Assembly: GCF_018604545.1 (NCBI RefSeq)
Contig: NZ_CP075896.1
Span: forward strand, 1,736,001 to 1,800,000
Source of the DNA: Streptomyces koelreuteriae
GTDB lineage: Bacteria > Actinomycetota > Actinomycetes > Streptomycetales > Streptomycetaceae
Direction: 5' to 3'
Length of the DNA: 64,000 nt
Shown here: in pieces, positions 1-14,502 of the stretch
Numbering within the stretch: position 1 is the stretch's first letter
Layout: every line of letters starts with the position of its first letter
The notes under the pieces: generated by a model
What the model was told of the DNA's origin: nothing
The model's input: only the letters and a program-made list of their open reading frames with translations
Database searches by the model: none
Translations under genes and position numbers: made by a program

Positions 1-1
1 G

Positions 2-286
2 CTGCTGTTCTTCCACCACGTGTCGTACGGCCACACCCTGCACAGCGGCAAGACGGTGATCCAGCACATCTACGACACGCACTTCGAGGGCGTGGCGGAG
101 GTCGAGGAGGCCCGGGAGCTATGGGCCTCGCTGGCCGGGCTGGTGGATCCGGTGCGCCACACGCGGGTGGCGGAGCGTTACGAGGAGCAGCTCCGTAGTG
201 CCCGCGAGTGGCGCGACCAGATCAACAGCTACTTCTTCCGCAAGTCCGGGGTGCCGGACGAGCGGGGGCGGCGCGTCCACCCTTGA
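2..286 (+). CDS. alpha-glucuronidase (GH67), 3' end only
   Basis: The reading frame is open from the left edge and ends at a TGA, so only about the last 94 residues are present. The segment LLFFHHVSYGHTLHSGKTVI followed by QHIYDTHFEG is the conserved C-terminal part of family GH67 alpha-glucuronidases, which remove (4-O-methyl)glucuronic acid from xylo-oligosaccharides. Catalytic residues lie outside the window. Its likely partners are the LplABC importer, GH39, GH42 and CE7 genes from 8.6 to 17.6 kb, from which it is separated by the iron operon. A GTG at 20 is only an internal codon. Family assignment is fairly sure; signal peptide and substrate range cannot be judged. Confidence 0.85.
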   Translation: MLFFHHVSYGHTLHSGKTVIQHIYDTHFEGVAEVEEARELWASLAGLVDPVRHTRVAERYEEQLRSAREWRDQINSYFFRKSGVPDERGRRVHP

Positions 287-300
287 CCTCGCGCGGCACG

Positions 301-1197
301 TCAGGCGTCGGGGAGTGACGCCGTGAGGTGCTCCCACGCCCCGTGGACCTGCTCCCCGACGATGCCGAACTGGGTGATGACCGCGACGCAGCGGCCGTCC
401 TCGTCGTCGAGTTCGAGTGCCGAGGTCGGGCCGTGCGCGGCCGTGGAGCGGACGAGGTGGCAGGCGCGGACGCGCGCGAGGTCGATCTCCACCGAGCTGT
501 CCGCGACCGCCGCGAACACCCGCCCGCCCACGGTCCGGTCGGTGACGTGCACCCGGCCGCCGCAGGCCTGCATCGCCGCCGGGGCGAACACCGCGACACC
601 GATCGGCAGCCCGACGGAGCAGACGTGGTCGAGGACGGCGGCGACCACGCCGGTGTCGATCGGCCGGTGTTCGCCGCGGTACCGGTGGAAGGAGCGGCGT
701 CTGGCGACGCCGCCGTCCGCGAGGATCGTGTCGAGCTGGGCGAGCTGGTCGCCGTTCTCCCAGGCCGGTGCCCCGGAGGCCGGGGCAGGTGGGGCGGCGG
801 CCGGGGAACCGGCGTCGACGGTGCCCGCGAGGCCGGCCAGCAGCCGGTCTCCTTCCGACAGCAGCCGCCCCTGGTGCACGGTCCGGCCCCGCGCGTCCAG
901 CAGTCGCAGCGCCACCGTGTCCTCGTCCCGCGCGACGACGGCCGAGGCGACCCCGGCGCTGTCGATGCGCAGCGCGATCTTGCCCGGGGGCACGCCGAAC
1001 GCGTCCCCGCGCAGGCTCGGGACCGCGTAGCTGCCGGCCTGGTCGATCCGGGCGACCGGTCCCCCGGTGACCGCCTGGACGTACCGGAAGAGCGTCAGGC
1101 AGCGTGCCAGCTCCGGCATCCGGGCGTCGATCAGCCGCCCACTGCGCCTGCGCCGGCCGCAGCACCCTTCGAAGGCGCACCCTTGGTGGTCCGTCAT
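301..1197 (-). CDS. HemS/ChuS-like heme-binding or heme-degrading protein
   Basis: 298 residues, last gene of the iron-box operon, starting 2 nt after the diflavin reductase stop. The protein shows two weak repeats typical of the HemS/HmuS/ChuS fold: residues about 45-120 (FRYVQAV, LRLLDARGRTVHQGRL) and about 165-298 (GVARRRSFHRYRG, LPIGVAVFA, SALELDDEDGRCVAVITQFG, WEHLTASL). Family members bind heme and some open the ring to release iron using an outside electron donor. It is shorter than the usual 340 residues, mainly in the first half, and has a Cys-rich start (GCAFEGCCG). The axial His could not be placed with confidence. Cytosolic, as no signal peptide is seen. A heme carrier rather than an enzyme is possible. 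Confidence 0.65.
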   Translation of the reverse strand: MTDHQGCAFEGCCGRRRRSGRLIDARMPELARCLTLFRYVQAVTGGPVARIDQAGSYAVPSLRGDAFGVPPGKIALRIDSAGVASAVVARDEDTVALRLLDARGRTVHQGRLLSEGDRLLAGLAGTVDAGSPAAAPPAPASGAPAWENGDQLAQLDTILADGGVARRRSFHRYRGEHRPIDTGVVAAVLDHVCSVGLPIGVAVFAPAAMQACGGRVHVTDRTVGGRVFAAVADSSVEIDLARVRACHLVRSTAAHGPTSALELDDEDGRCVAVITQFGIVGEQVHGAWEHLTASLPDA

Positions 1198-1199
1198 GC

Positions 1200-2917
1200 T
1201 CAGTACACGTCCCGTACGTAGCGCTTGGCCCGGCGCAGGTTCGCCAGGTACTCGGCGGCGTCGTCACCGCCGCGTCGGCGCTGCTCGGCGACGACGGCCA
1301 GCAGGGCCTTCTCGACGTCCTTCGCCATCCGGGAGGCGTCACCGCAGACGTAGACGTGTGCGCCCTCCTCCAGCCACGCGTAGAGCTCGCGCGACCGCTC
1401 CCGCATCCGCGTCTGCACATAGACCTTCTCGGCCTGGTCGCGTGAGAACGCCAGATCCAGCTCGGTGAGCACACCGCGCTGCTGGAGCTCGGTCAGCTCG
1501 TCCTGGTACACGAAGTCCGTCTCGCGGTTCCGGTCGCCGAAGAACAGCCAGTTCCGTCCGGAGGCGCCGCGCGCGGCCCGCTCGTGGAGGAAGCCGCGGA
1601 AGGGGGCGATGCCCGTGCCGGGGCCGATCATGACCATGGGGGCATCGTCGTCGGCCGGGACGCTGAAGGAGGCGTTCGGCTGGAGGTAGATGCCCACGGT
1701 CGAGTCCGCGCCGACCCGGTCCGCCAGATACGTCGACGCCACGCCCTCGTACCTGTCGTACCGCACGGACGCGATCGTGAGGTGGACGCTGCCCGGGTGG
1801 GCGAGCGGGCTCGACGAGATCGAGTACTGGCGGGCCTGCAACGGCCGCAGGAACGGCAGCAGTTCGGCGAGGCCCGGTGCGGCCGGACCGGCGTCCCGGA
1901 GCAGGTCGAGCACATCCCGGCCCCAGAGCCAGGAGTCGAGGTCGGACCGGTCGCCGTGCGCGACGACCGAGGCGAGTTCGCTCGACGGGGCACGCTCGAC
2001 GAGATCGGCGATCAGCTCCTTCGACGGGGTGCGGATCTCCCGTTCCGTGCGCAGGAGTTCGGCGGTCGCCTCGTCGCCGGCCGCACCGAGGTGCGCCAGC
2101 AACTCCCCCACCAGTGCGGGATCGTTCAGCGGTACGACGGCCAGGGCGTCGCCCGCCTCGTACGTGATGCCGCTGTCGCCGAGGTCGAACTCGTAGTGGC
2201 GGATCTCCTTCGCACTGTGCGGCGCGGACAGGAGCCGATTCGTGGCGAGCCGGGACCGGTAGGGGGTGCGCTTGTTCCACTGGGAGCGGGGCTTCTTCGG
2301 TGCCTCCGCGGCGCCGCTCCCCGTGCCCTTCGCGCCGGTCTCGGCGGCGACCAGGTCGAGCACCGCCGCCGTCCACTCCGCTGCGGGCTCCTCGAAGTCC
2401 ACGTCGCAGTCGACGCGTTCATGCAGCCGGGTCGCCCCGAGCTGCTCCAGCCGGGTGTCGATGAGCTTCGCGGCCTGGCAGAAGTCGTCGTAGCCACGGT
2501 CGCCGAGGCCGAGCACCGAGTAGCGCACGCCTTCGAGGCGCGGGACCGTGTCGGACTGCAACGCCTCCCAGAACAGCCCGGCGTTGTCGGGCATCTCGCC
2601 CTCGCCGTAGGTCGACGTCACCACGATCACATGGGACATGGCGGCGAGCGCCTCGGGCGTGACGTCGTCGAGCGCGGTGGCCCGCCCGCCCAAGCCGCGC
2701 GCACGGGCACCGGCGACCACGTCGCCGGCCACCAGCTCGGCGTTGCCGGTCTGGGTGCCGATCAGCACGTCGATCGTGGCCGCGGGCGCGTCGGCGCCGG
2801 CGCTGTCCCGGCGTCCGGCGGCGGCGATACCGGCGATGAACCCGGCGAGCCAGGACTCCTGCTGGGCGGAGAAGGGCGCGTCGGCCGGGATGAGGGAGCC
2901 GCTCGGGGGCATGAGGG

Positions 2918-2921
<4 letters not shown>
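1200..2921 (-). CDS. CysJ-like diflavin reductase (sulfite reductase flavoprotein type)
   Basis: 573 residues with the order of NADPH-dependent diflavin reductases. A flavodoxin-like FMN domain contains IGTQTGNAE at about 54-62 and VTSTYGEGEMPDN. A ferredoxin-NADP reductase module contains RQYSISSSP (FAD), GPGTGIAPFRGF (NADPH) and YVCGDASRMAKDV near the end. Such proteins pass electrons from NADPH through FAD and FMN to a partner. No sulfite reductase hemoprotein is next to it. Instead the start ATG overlaps the TGA of the GltB-like gene by four bases and a HemS-like gene follows, so the partner is probably one of these. The chosen ATG at 2921 makes that overlap; the frame is open further upstream inside gltB but without homology. 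Confidence 0.85.
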
Positions 2922-8431
<5,510 letters not shown>

Positions 8432-8464
8432 GCGGGTCCTGTGAGCGTGTGCCGGCTGGGGGTA

Positions 8465-8493
8465 CCTCCCAGCGCCTGGAGGCACTGGGGAGG
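8465..8493 (-). repeat. hairpin-forming dispersed repeat in the GltB leader
   Basis: The arms CCTCCCAGCGCC and GGCACTGGGGAGG pair with one bulge around a TGGA loop, in the roughly 140-nt leader between the iron box and the gltB-like start. From memory, very similar GGTACCTCCCAGCGC-type palindromes are scattered through Streptomyces intergenic regions. It may only be a mobile palindrome, or it may influence read-through into the operon. Confidence 0.5.
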
Positions 8494-8571
8494 AACGGCC
8501 AGGCTGCGTCGCTGAAGCGCTCGCCGCGGGCGGACCGGTGGGACGGCCGTGCCCTGAGTGGTGCGATGGAT

Positions 8572-8590
8572 CACGGTAAGGCTTACCTAA
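8572..8590 (-). promoter_or_regulatory. DmdR1/IdeR-type iron box upstream of gltB-cysJ-hemS
   Basis: The plus strand reads CACGGTAAGGCTTACCTAA and matches about 14 of 19 positions of the actinobacterial iron box TTAGGTTAGGCTAACCTAA, with symmetric GGTAAG/CTTACC arms. It lies about 140 nt before the gltB-like start and beyond the end of the GH42 gene, so it most likely represses the leftward operon when iron is plentiful. Confidence 0.75.
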
Positions 8591-8609
8591 GTTATTGGGC
8601 AAGTGTGCA

Positions 8610-10616
8610 TCAATGAAGGATCGCCACGCCCAGGGGGTCGAGGACCAGGGGTTCGCCCTGGTCCACGCGCTTGCCGGTGAGCAGGTCGGTGGCGGTGGAG
8701 TGGGCGGTGAGACGGGCCGGTTCGGGGGCGTGGTTGAGGAGGAAGAGCAGGCGGGTGCCGTCGGGGGCGACCCGGGTGGCCGTCTCGACCGCCGGGTGGT
8801 CGGCGTAGGGGCCGAGCAGGTCGTGGCGGGCCAGGATCCGGCGGACGACTGTGTCGACGCCCGGCTGGTCGAGGGCGGTGGCGACGTACCAGCCCTCGCC
8901 GTCGCCGAAGCGGTTGCGGGTCACGGCCGGGGTGCCCGCGTAGAAGTCGGTGCCGTAGGTGGCGACCGGTTCGGCGCCGCGCGGGAGCACGATCTCGAAG
9001 ACGAGCCGGGCCTCGGCCGCCAGCTCGGGGACGGTCTGGGTGAACTCCGGCGGGCGGGCGTCCCATTCGTCGACGCGGACGCCCATGAGGGGGGCGAGCG
9101 GGCCGGGGACGTCGGTGAGGAAGGCGCGGTCGTGTGCGTCGACGCGGCCGGAGAGGAAGGTGGCCAGGACCGTGCCGCCGCGTGCCGCCACAGCTTCGAG
9201 GCGGGTGGCGAGGTCACCCTTGACCACGTACAGGGCGGGCGCGAGGACCACGTCGTAGGGCGTGAGGTCGGCTGTCTGCGGGATGACGTCCACGTCGGCG
9301 CCGGCCTCGCGGGCGGCCCGGTAGTAGGCGTGGACCACGTCCGGGTACTTGACCAGCCGGGACGGTCCGTCGGAGATCTCCAGGGCCCACCAGCTGTCCC
9401 AGTCGAAGAGCAGGGCGGTGCGGGCCGGGGTGCGGGCGCCGAGGGTCCGGTTGCCCAGGATCCCCAACTCCCCTCCCAGTTCGGCGACTTCGCGGAAGAC
9501 ACGGGTGTCGTCGCGACCCGCGTGGCCGATGACCGCCCCGTGGTACTTCTCGCAGGCGCCCCGTGACGCGCGCATCTGGAAGTAGAGGGCGGCGTCGGCG
9601 CCGTGGGCGAGGGCCTGGAAGGTGGCGAGGCGCAGTTCGCCGGGGCGCCGGAGCGGGTTGACGTCGCGGCAGGCGGTGGTGGACGGCGTGTGCTCCATCA
9701 GCCAGAAGGGGGCGCCGTCCTTCAGCCCGCGCATCAGGTCGTGGGCGAGGGCGGGCCGGGTCGGCGGGGCGTCGAGGGGCGGGTAGCTGTCCCAGGAGGC
9801 GAAGTCGAGGTGGGGCGCCCAGCGGTGGTAGTCGAGGGGGCGAAAGGTGCCCATGAAGTTGGTGGTGACGGGTGTGTCGGGGTCGTGGGCGCGGATCACC
9901 TCCTTCTCGGCGAGGAAGCAGCCGAGGAGGGCGTCGGTGGTGAAGCGGAAGTAGTCGAGGGTGATGCCCTGAAACGCGGTGTGGTTGGGGCCGCGCCAGT
10001 GCTCGGTGAGGGCGTTCGGCGGCTCGATCTGGTCCCAGTCGGTGTAGCGGTGCGACCAGAAGGTGGTCCACCAGGCGTCGTTGAGGGCGTCGAGGGTGCC
10101 GTGCCGGTCGCGCAGCCACGCCCGGAACGCCTCGGCGCACAGCTCGCAGTAACAGACGCCGCCGTACTCGTTGTTGATGTGCCAGGCGAGCAGGGCCGGG
10201 TGGTGCGCGTACCGTTCGGCGAGGCGGGAGGCCATCGCGGTGGCGTGCTCGCGGTACGCCGGTGAGCTGGGGCAGAAGTTGTGGCGCTGGCCGTAGCGGT
10301 GGCGGCGGCCCTCGAAGTCGGTGCGGTTGACCTCGGGGTGCCGCTTGGCGAGCCAGGGCGGGAGGGCGGCGGTACCGGTGGCCAGGCAGACCTGCCGGCC
10401 TTCGGCGGCGGCCCGGTCGAGAACGCGGTCCAGGACCGTGAAGTCGTAGGTGTCCGGGGCCGGTTGGGTGAGGGACCAGGTGAAGACGCCGACGGTGAGC
10501 GTGTCGATGCCGGCCCGGGTGAACAGGCGGTGGTCGTCGTCCCAGACGCCCTCGGGCCACTGCTCGGGGTTGTAGTCGCCGCCGTAGGGGATCTTCGGGG
10601 TGCGGGGCGCGCTCAT
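8610..10616 (-). CDS. GH42 beta-galactosidase
   Basis: 668 residues of glycoside hydrolase family 42, acting on terminal beta-galactose or related arabinosides. The N-terminal TIM barrel begins IPYGGDYNPEQWP. The acid/base Glu150 lies in HINNEYGG and the nucleophile Glu308 in FWLMEHTPS. Four Cys typical of the GH42 zinc site appear around CYCELC and NFCPSS. The middle trimerisation and C-terminal beta domains end LLFLLNHAPEPARL...PLGVAILH. There is no signal peptide, so it acts in the cytosol on imported oligosaccharides. The ATG at 10616 overlaps the TGA of the DUF624 gene by four bases. It is the last gene of the operon that begins with lplB. Confidence 0.92.
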   Translation of the reverse strand: MSAPRTPKIPYGGDYNPEQWPEGVWDDDHRLFTRAGIDTLTVGVFTWSLTQPAPDTYDFTVLDRVLDRAAAEGRQVCLATGTAALPPWLAKRHPEVNRTDFEGRRHRYGQRHNFCPSSPAYREHATAMASRLAERYAHHPALLAWHINNEYGGVCYCELCAEAFRAWLRDRHGTLDALNDAWWTTFWSHRYTDWDQIEPPNALTEHWRGPNHTAFQGITLDYFRFTTDALLGCFLAEKEVIRAHDPDTPVTTNFMGTFRPLDYHRWAPHLDFASWDSYPPLDAPPTRPALAHDLMRGLKDGAPFWLMEHTPSTTACRDVNPLRRPGELRLATFQALAHGADAALYFQMRASRGACEKYHGAVIGHAGRDDTRVFREVAELGGELGILGNRTLGARTPARTALLFDWDSWWALEISDGPSRLVKYPDVVHAYYRAAREAGADVDVIPQTADLTPYDVVLAPALYVVKGDLATRLEAVAARGGTVLATFLSGRVDAHDRAFLTDVPGPLAPLMGVRVDEWDARPPEFTQTVPELAAEARLVFEIVLPRGAEPVATYGTDFYAGTPAVTRNRFGDGEGWYVATALDQPGVDTVVRRILARHDLLGPYADHPAVETATRVAPDGTRLLFLLNHAPEPARLTAHSTATDLLTGKRVDQGEPLVLDPLGVAILH

Positions 10617-11296
10617 GCGGTGAACTCCTCCTGGGTCTCGGTGATCACCGTGCGGCTGCCGTGCAGCAGGGACAGCAGCAGCGGGGCGGCCAGCAGGGCG
10701 GGCAGGGCCTCGGTCAGCCACGCGGTCAGGGCGGCCGTCAGGATCAGCAGGGAGGCCGCGGCGAGGGTGGCTCGGCCGTGCCGGAACAGGAAGTACCCGG
10801 CGAGGCGGGCGGTGTCCCGGGCGCGGAAGGTGAACAGCGAGGTGAGGACGAGGGCGTGCGCGCCCCAGAGGAGGGCGCCCGCTCCGATCGCCGCGAGCAG
10901 CAGCGCCCACCAGCCGGGCAGGCCCGTCGCGGAGAAGTGGGTGAGGGTGAAGGCGATGACCGTCAGCCAGGCCAGCAGGGGCGTCCACAGCTTCAGGGCC
11001 GGTACGGCGTTGAGCCGCCAGCCGCGCAGGAAGGCGCGGGCCGGACGCAGCGCGGTGAGGTCGCGGCTGCGGTGGTGGAGGGCGTAGAGCGCGGCGGACA
11101 GGGCCGGTCCGAGGGGCAGCAGGCACAGGGCCGCGAGCGGGAGGCCCGCCGGGTCGGGGCCGAGCAGGAGCAGGCCCGCCAGGCCCGGGGAGGCGGTGAG
11201 GAGCAGCAGCGCCTCGACGGTCAGGACGGTGTGGATCAGGGCGGCGGCACGGGAGAGGGCGCCGGTGCCGAAGTCGGAGGCGCGGACGGTGCTCAT
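10613..11296 (-). CDS. DUF624 (YesL-like) membrane protein
   Basis: 227 residues, very hydrophobic, with about five membrane helices (for example VEALLLLTASPGLAGLLLLG, AWLTVIAFTLTHF, WWALLLAAIGAGALLWGAH). The pattern GPALSAALYALHH...FLRGWRLN followed by FTFRARDTARLAGYFLF fits DUF624, a family found beside LplABC-type oligosaccharide importers in Gram-positive bacteria. Its job is not known; a role with the transporter is usually assumed. It is joined at both ends by ATGA overlaps: its start with the GH39 stop, its stop with the GH42 start. Confidence 0.75.
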   Translation of the reverse strand: MSTVRASDFGTGALSRAAALIHTVLTVEALLLLTASPGLAGLLLLGPDPAGLPLAALCLLPLGPALSAALYALHHRSRDLTALRPARAFLRGWRLNAVPALKLWTPLLAWLTVIAFTLTHFSATGLPGWWALLLAAIGAGALLWGAHALVLTSLFTFRARDTARLAGYFLFRHGRATLAAASLLILTAALTAWLTEALPALLAAPLLLSLLHGSRTVITETQEEFTA

Positions 11297-12807
11297 GCCG
11301 TCACCTCCCGGCCGAGCAGGCGCCGCTCGTCCCACCAGGGCGGCGTCTCGTCCACGACGGGCGTGAGCTCGACCAGGGTGACCTCGTGGCGGCTCAGGGT
11401 GAGCGGGAGGTCGACGCGGCCGTCCTCGGTGGTCAGACGCCGGTGGGTGCGCGCGGGCTCGGCGGCCTCGTGCAGGACGTCGAGCTGCCCGGGTTTCGGG
11501 GAGGCCGGGCTGCCCAGGTGCCGCCAGGCCGTGTACGCGTTGCCCCGCTCCTCGTCCACGGAGGAACGGCGGACGAAGACCTCGCCTCCGCGCACCGGCA
11601 GGGACAGGCGCAGGGTGTGCCGGTCGGGGCCGGGGGTCTCGCCGGTCGGGTCGACGGGTGCCCAGGCCAGGACGGTGACCCGGCCGTCGTGGTGCCGGGT
11701 GACCAGGTGGTCGTCGCCGCGCGCGAGCACGTCGGGTCCCAGCCGGGCCATGAACGCGTAGAGGTGGTACGTCGGCTTGCGCACCTGCCGGTGGGTGAGG
11801 AGCCCGAACCCGCCGTGGAACAGCGCGGTCGGCACCCCGGCCTCCTCGAAGACGTCGCTGAACGTCCAGTACGAGAAGGAGTCGGCGTGCTCGCCGCCGT
11901 TCGCCACGACTGGGGCGAGGTAAGCGGCGTGGAAGGCGGTGTCGTGCACCGGATTGTCCGGCCGGTAGGAGGAGTTGAACTCGGTGATGTGCACCGGGAG
12001 TCCGGCGTACCGGGTCCCTTCCAGCTGCCGTCTCGGCGTGGCGAACTGGTCGAGCAGGCCGGACGCCGGTCCCAGGGTCTGGTGGACGCCGAACGGCACG
12101 TGCTGGGCGGGGCCGGAGGTGTAGGCGTGCCGGGAGACGAAGTTCAGCGGCACGTCATGGCGGTCGGTGAACTCGGCGAACCGCTCCAGCCACTCGTCCG
12201 CGCCGGGCGAGATCGCCGGACCGCCGACCTGGATCCCGGCGTCCACCTCCTTCACGGCGTGCGCGGTCACCTCGTACAGCCGGTGGTAGGCCTTCTCGTC
12301 GGCGTCCTGCCAGAAGTCGGGCAGATTGGGCTCGTTCCACACCTCGACGGGCCAGGTGCGGACCTCGTCGAGGCCGTAGCGGTCGACGAGATGCGTGAGG
12401 AGGGCGCGGACCAGGTCGGCCCACTCCTGGTGCGAGCGAGGCGGGGTGACGTTGCCGCGCCACCAGAACACGGTCTGCTCGCCCGAGGCCAGCTCGCCCG
12501 GCATGAAGCCGAGTTCGAGGAAGGGACGGATACCGAGGCCGAGGTAGGCGTCGAGGACCTGGTCGACGTGGGTGAAGGAGTGCCGGACGTGCCGGCGGCC
12601 CTGCCATTCGTAGGGCCGGTGCACCGCCATGCCGTCGCTGAGCAGGCCGTGGCCCCGGATGTACCGGAAGCCGATGTCGCGCCGCAGGACTCTCAGCGAC
12701 TCCTGGTAGTCGGCGCGCAGGGCGAGTTCGAGACGGCCGGTGCCGACGCAGTGCCGCCAGGCGTCGGTCAGCCGGCCGCTCGGCGTATCGGGGACGCGGA
12801 GGATCAC
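11293..12807 (-). CDS. GH39 beta-xylosidase
   Basis: 504 residues of family GH39, probably an intracellular beta-xylosidase working on xylo-oligosaccharides. The acid/base Glu159 lies in EVWNEPNLPDFW and the nucleophile Glu276 in VHITEFNSSY. FRYIRGHGLLSD at about 50 and FSYWTFSDVFEE after the nucleophile are family features, and a beta-sandwich forms the C-terminal part. The GTG start at 12807 overlaps the TGA of the lipoprotein gene as GTGA. No signal peptide is seen. It sits between the solute-binding protein and DUF624 genes of one operon. An iduronidase-like activity is another GH39 option, but the xylan context favours xylosidase. Confidence 0.9.
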   Translation of the reverse strand: MILRVPDTPSGRLTDAWRHCVGTGRLELALRADYQESLRVLRRDIGFRYIRGHGLLSDGMAVHRPYEWQGRRHVRHSFTHVDQVLDAYLGLGIRPFLELGFMPGELASGEQTVFWWRGNVTPPRSHQEWADLVRALLTHLVDRYGLDEVRTWPVEVWNEPNLPDFWQDADEKAYHRLYEVTAHAVKEVDAGIQVGGPAISPGADEWLERFAEFTDRHDVPLNFVSRHAYTSGPAQHVPFGVHQTLGPASGLLDQFATPRRQLEGTRYAGLPVHITEFNSSYRPDNPVHDTAFHAAYLAPVVANGGEHADSFSYWTFSDVFEEAGVPTALFHGGFGLLTHRQVRKPTYHLYAFMARLGPDVLARGDDHLVTRHHDGRVTVLAWAPVDPTGETPGPDRHTLRLSLPVRGGEVFVRRSSVDEERGNAYTAWRHLGSPASPKPGQLDVLHEAAEPARTHRRLTTEDGRVDLPLTLSRHEVTLVELTPVVDETPPWWDERRLLGREVTA

Positions 12808-14459
12808 CCGTTCTCCTTCTTGAACCGCTCGTACGCCTTGTTGTGCAGGTCGACGAGCTGCTGCATGTTCTTCGACTTCAGCTCGGAGAGGTACGCGTTC
12901 CACTGGGACATCGGCCGCTTGCCGAGCACGAACTGGAGGGTGTTCTGGATGACGGTGTCCTTGAGGGGGGTGTCCCAGAGGGTCGCCTGTTCCTGCTCGA
13001 AGGACTGGAGCGGGTGGGCCGGGTCGATGGGCAGCTGCTCGCGCTGGGCCATGGCGTCCTGGAACTTCTCCTCGTCCGGGCTGAACGAGGAGGAGACCAG
13101 GTCCCAGCTGCCGCCGTAGGTGAAGACGCCGTTGAAGAAGCCGTAGTCCTTCTGGAGGTCCTTCGGGGCGTCCGGGTCGGAGCCCATGAGGGAGATGCCG
13201 GGCTTCAGCTCGTAGCCGCCGCCGGAGCCGGTGTAGGTGACGCCCTCGACACCCCACTTGCAGAACTTCTGGCCCTCGTCCGAGTACCAGAGCCAGTCGA
13301 GGAACTGCATCATCGCGACGAAGCTGTCGCTCTTGAGGGCCTTGCTGGAGACCATCACCCCGTTCTCCAGGCGGCTGCCGCCCAGCACCACCGGACCGGC
13401 GGGCCCGAGGGGCACCGGGACCATCTCGATCTTCGCGCCCTTGACCTGCTTCTGAAGGTTGTAGCGATAGTTCTGCACCAGCTCCTGGGGGTTGGCGCTC
13501 ATCACGTAGGTCTTCTCGGCGAGGAGCTTCTGCACGGCCTGGTCGTCGGTCTGGCTGAAGCTCTCGGGGTCCATGAGCTTCTCGGCGACGAGCTTGCGCA
13601 GATACTCCACCATCTGGCGGTAGGAGTCCCGGGCGCCGGTGAAGACGTACTTCCCCGCCTTGTGGTCGAAGCTGATGTTGTCGTACGTCCAACCGGCCTT
13701 GACGCCGAACGCCTGGCCCAGATAGCTGAACAGGGCGCCGCAGGGGAACGGGGTGTTGGTGCTCCAGCGGTCGGAGAAGGGGTACTTGCCGGGGTACTCC
13801 CCCTTGAGCGCCTTGAGGACGTCGTACACCTCGTCCCAGGTGGTGGGCAGGCTCAGCCCGTGCTTGTCGAGGACGTCCGTGCGGAAGGACAGCGAGTAGC
13901 CGGACTTGGCCTTCTCGTGCAGGCCGGGCAGCAGGTAGTACTTGCCGTCGGACTGACGGATCGAGTCGAGCTCGGGCTCCAGCTTCCACTTGCGCACCTT
14001 GTCGCGGAAGTTGGGCATCAGATCGACGTACTCGCTGACCGCGAGGACCGCGCCCGAGGAGACGAAGGCGACCTCCGAGGGGTGGTACGTCTTCGGGATG
14101 AGGAACGGGGCGTCCCCGGCCCCGATGAGGACACTGCGCTTCTTCTCGTAGTCGGCCAGCGGGACGTCGACCGGCTTGAGGGTGACCCCGGTGCGCTTGG
14201 TGAGCTCCTTCCAGAACAGCCAGCCGTCCTTCATCGGGTACACCGGGTTGTTGTTGTGCAGAACGGAGAAGGACAGCGGCTCGGCCGCCTTGAACTGCTG
14301 GCCGGCGCGGTAGTTCTTCATCGCGCCGTTCCGCTTCTTGGAGAGGTCCTTGGAGTCGCCCCCGTCCTCGCCGCTGCCGCAGCCGGTGACCGTGGCGAGC
14401 CCGATGAAACCGGCGGCGGCGAGGATCTGGCGCCGCGAGAGCTGTCCTGCGTTCTGCAC
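12804..14459 (-). CDS. LplA-type sugar-binding lipoprotein of an oligosaccharide ABC importer
   Basis: 551 residues. The N-terminus has a twin-arginine-like SRRQILAA stretch and a lipobox TVTGC with the lipidated Cys at 27, so it is exported and anchored outside the membrane. The length of about 550 and segments such as LPTTWDEVYDVLKALK and WLWYSDEGQKFCKWGVEG fit the LplA/aldouronate-binding group of family 1 solute-binding proteins. AAAGGAG lies 5 nt before the GTG start. It is the third gene of the lplB-lplC-lplA-GH39-DUF624-GH42 operon. In Paenibacillus this transporter type serves aldouronates next to GH67, which agrees with the GH67 gene at the left edge. Substrate is inferred, not shown. 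Confidence 0.88.
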   Translation of the reverse strand: MQNAGQLSRRQILAAAGFIGLATVTGCGSGEDGGDSKDLSKKRNGAMKNYRAGQQFKAAEPLSFSVLHNNNPVYPMKDGWLFWKELTKRTGVTLKPVDVPLADYEKKRSVLIGAGDAPFLIPKTYHPSEVAFVSSGAVLAVSEYVDLMPNFRDKVRKWKLEPELDSIRQSDGKYYLLPGLHEKAKSGYSLSFRTDVLDKHGLSLPTTWDEVYDVLKALKGEYPGKYPFSDRWSTNTPFPCGALFSYLGQAFGVKAGWTYDNISFDHKAGKYVFTGARDSYRQMVEYLRKLVAEKLMDPESFSQTDDQAVQKLLAEKTYVMSANPQELVQNYRYNLQKQVKGAKIEMVPVPLGPAGPVVLGGSRLENGVMVSSKALKSDSFVAMMQFLDWLWYSDEGQKFCKWGVEGVTYTGSGGGYELKPGISLMGSDPDAPKDLQKDYGFFNGVFTYGGSWDLVSSSFSPDEEKFQDAMAQREQLPIDPAHPLQSFEQEQATLWDTPLKDTVIQNTLQFVLGKRPMSQWNAYLSELKSKNMQQLVDLHNKAYERFKKENG

Positions 14460-14502
14460 GGAGACTCCTTTGTTCCGTAAGCGAGTTGAGGAGGAGGCGG
14501 CG

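Noticed and set aside
8432..8602. Upstream ATG at 8602 as start of the gltB-like gene
   Set aside because: It would encode a repeat-derived leader, overlap the iron box and move the catalytic Cys 75 residues from the N-terminus; GltB needs only a short propeptide.
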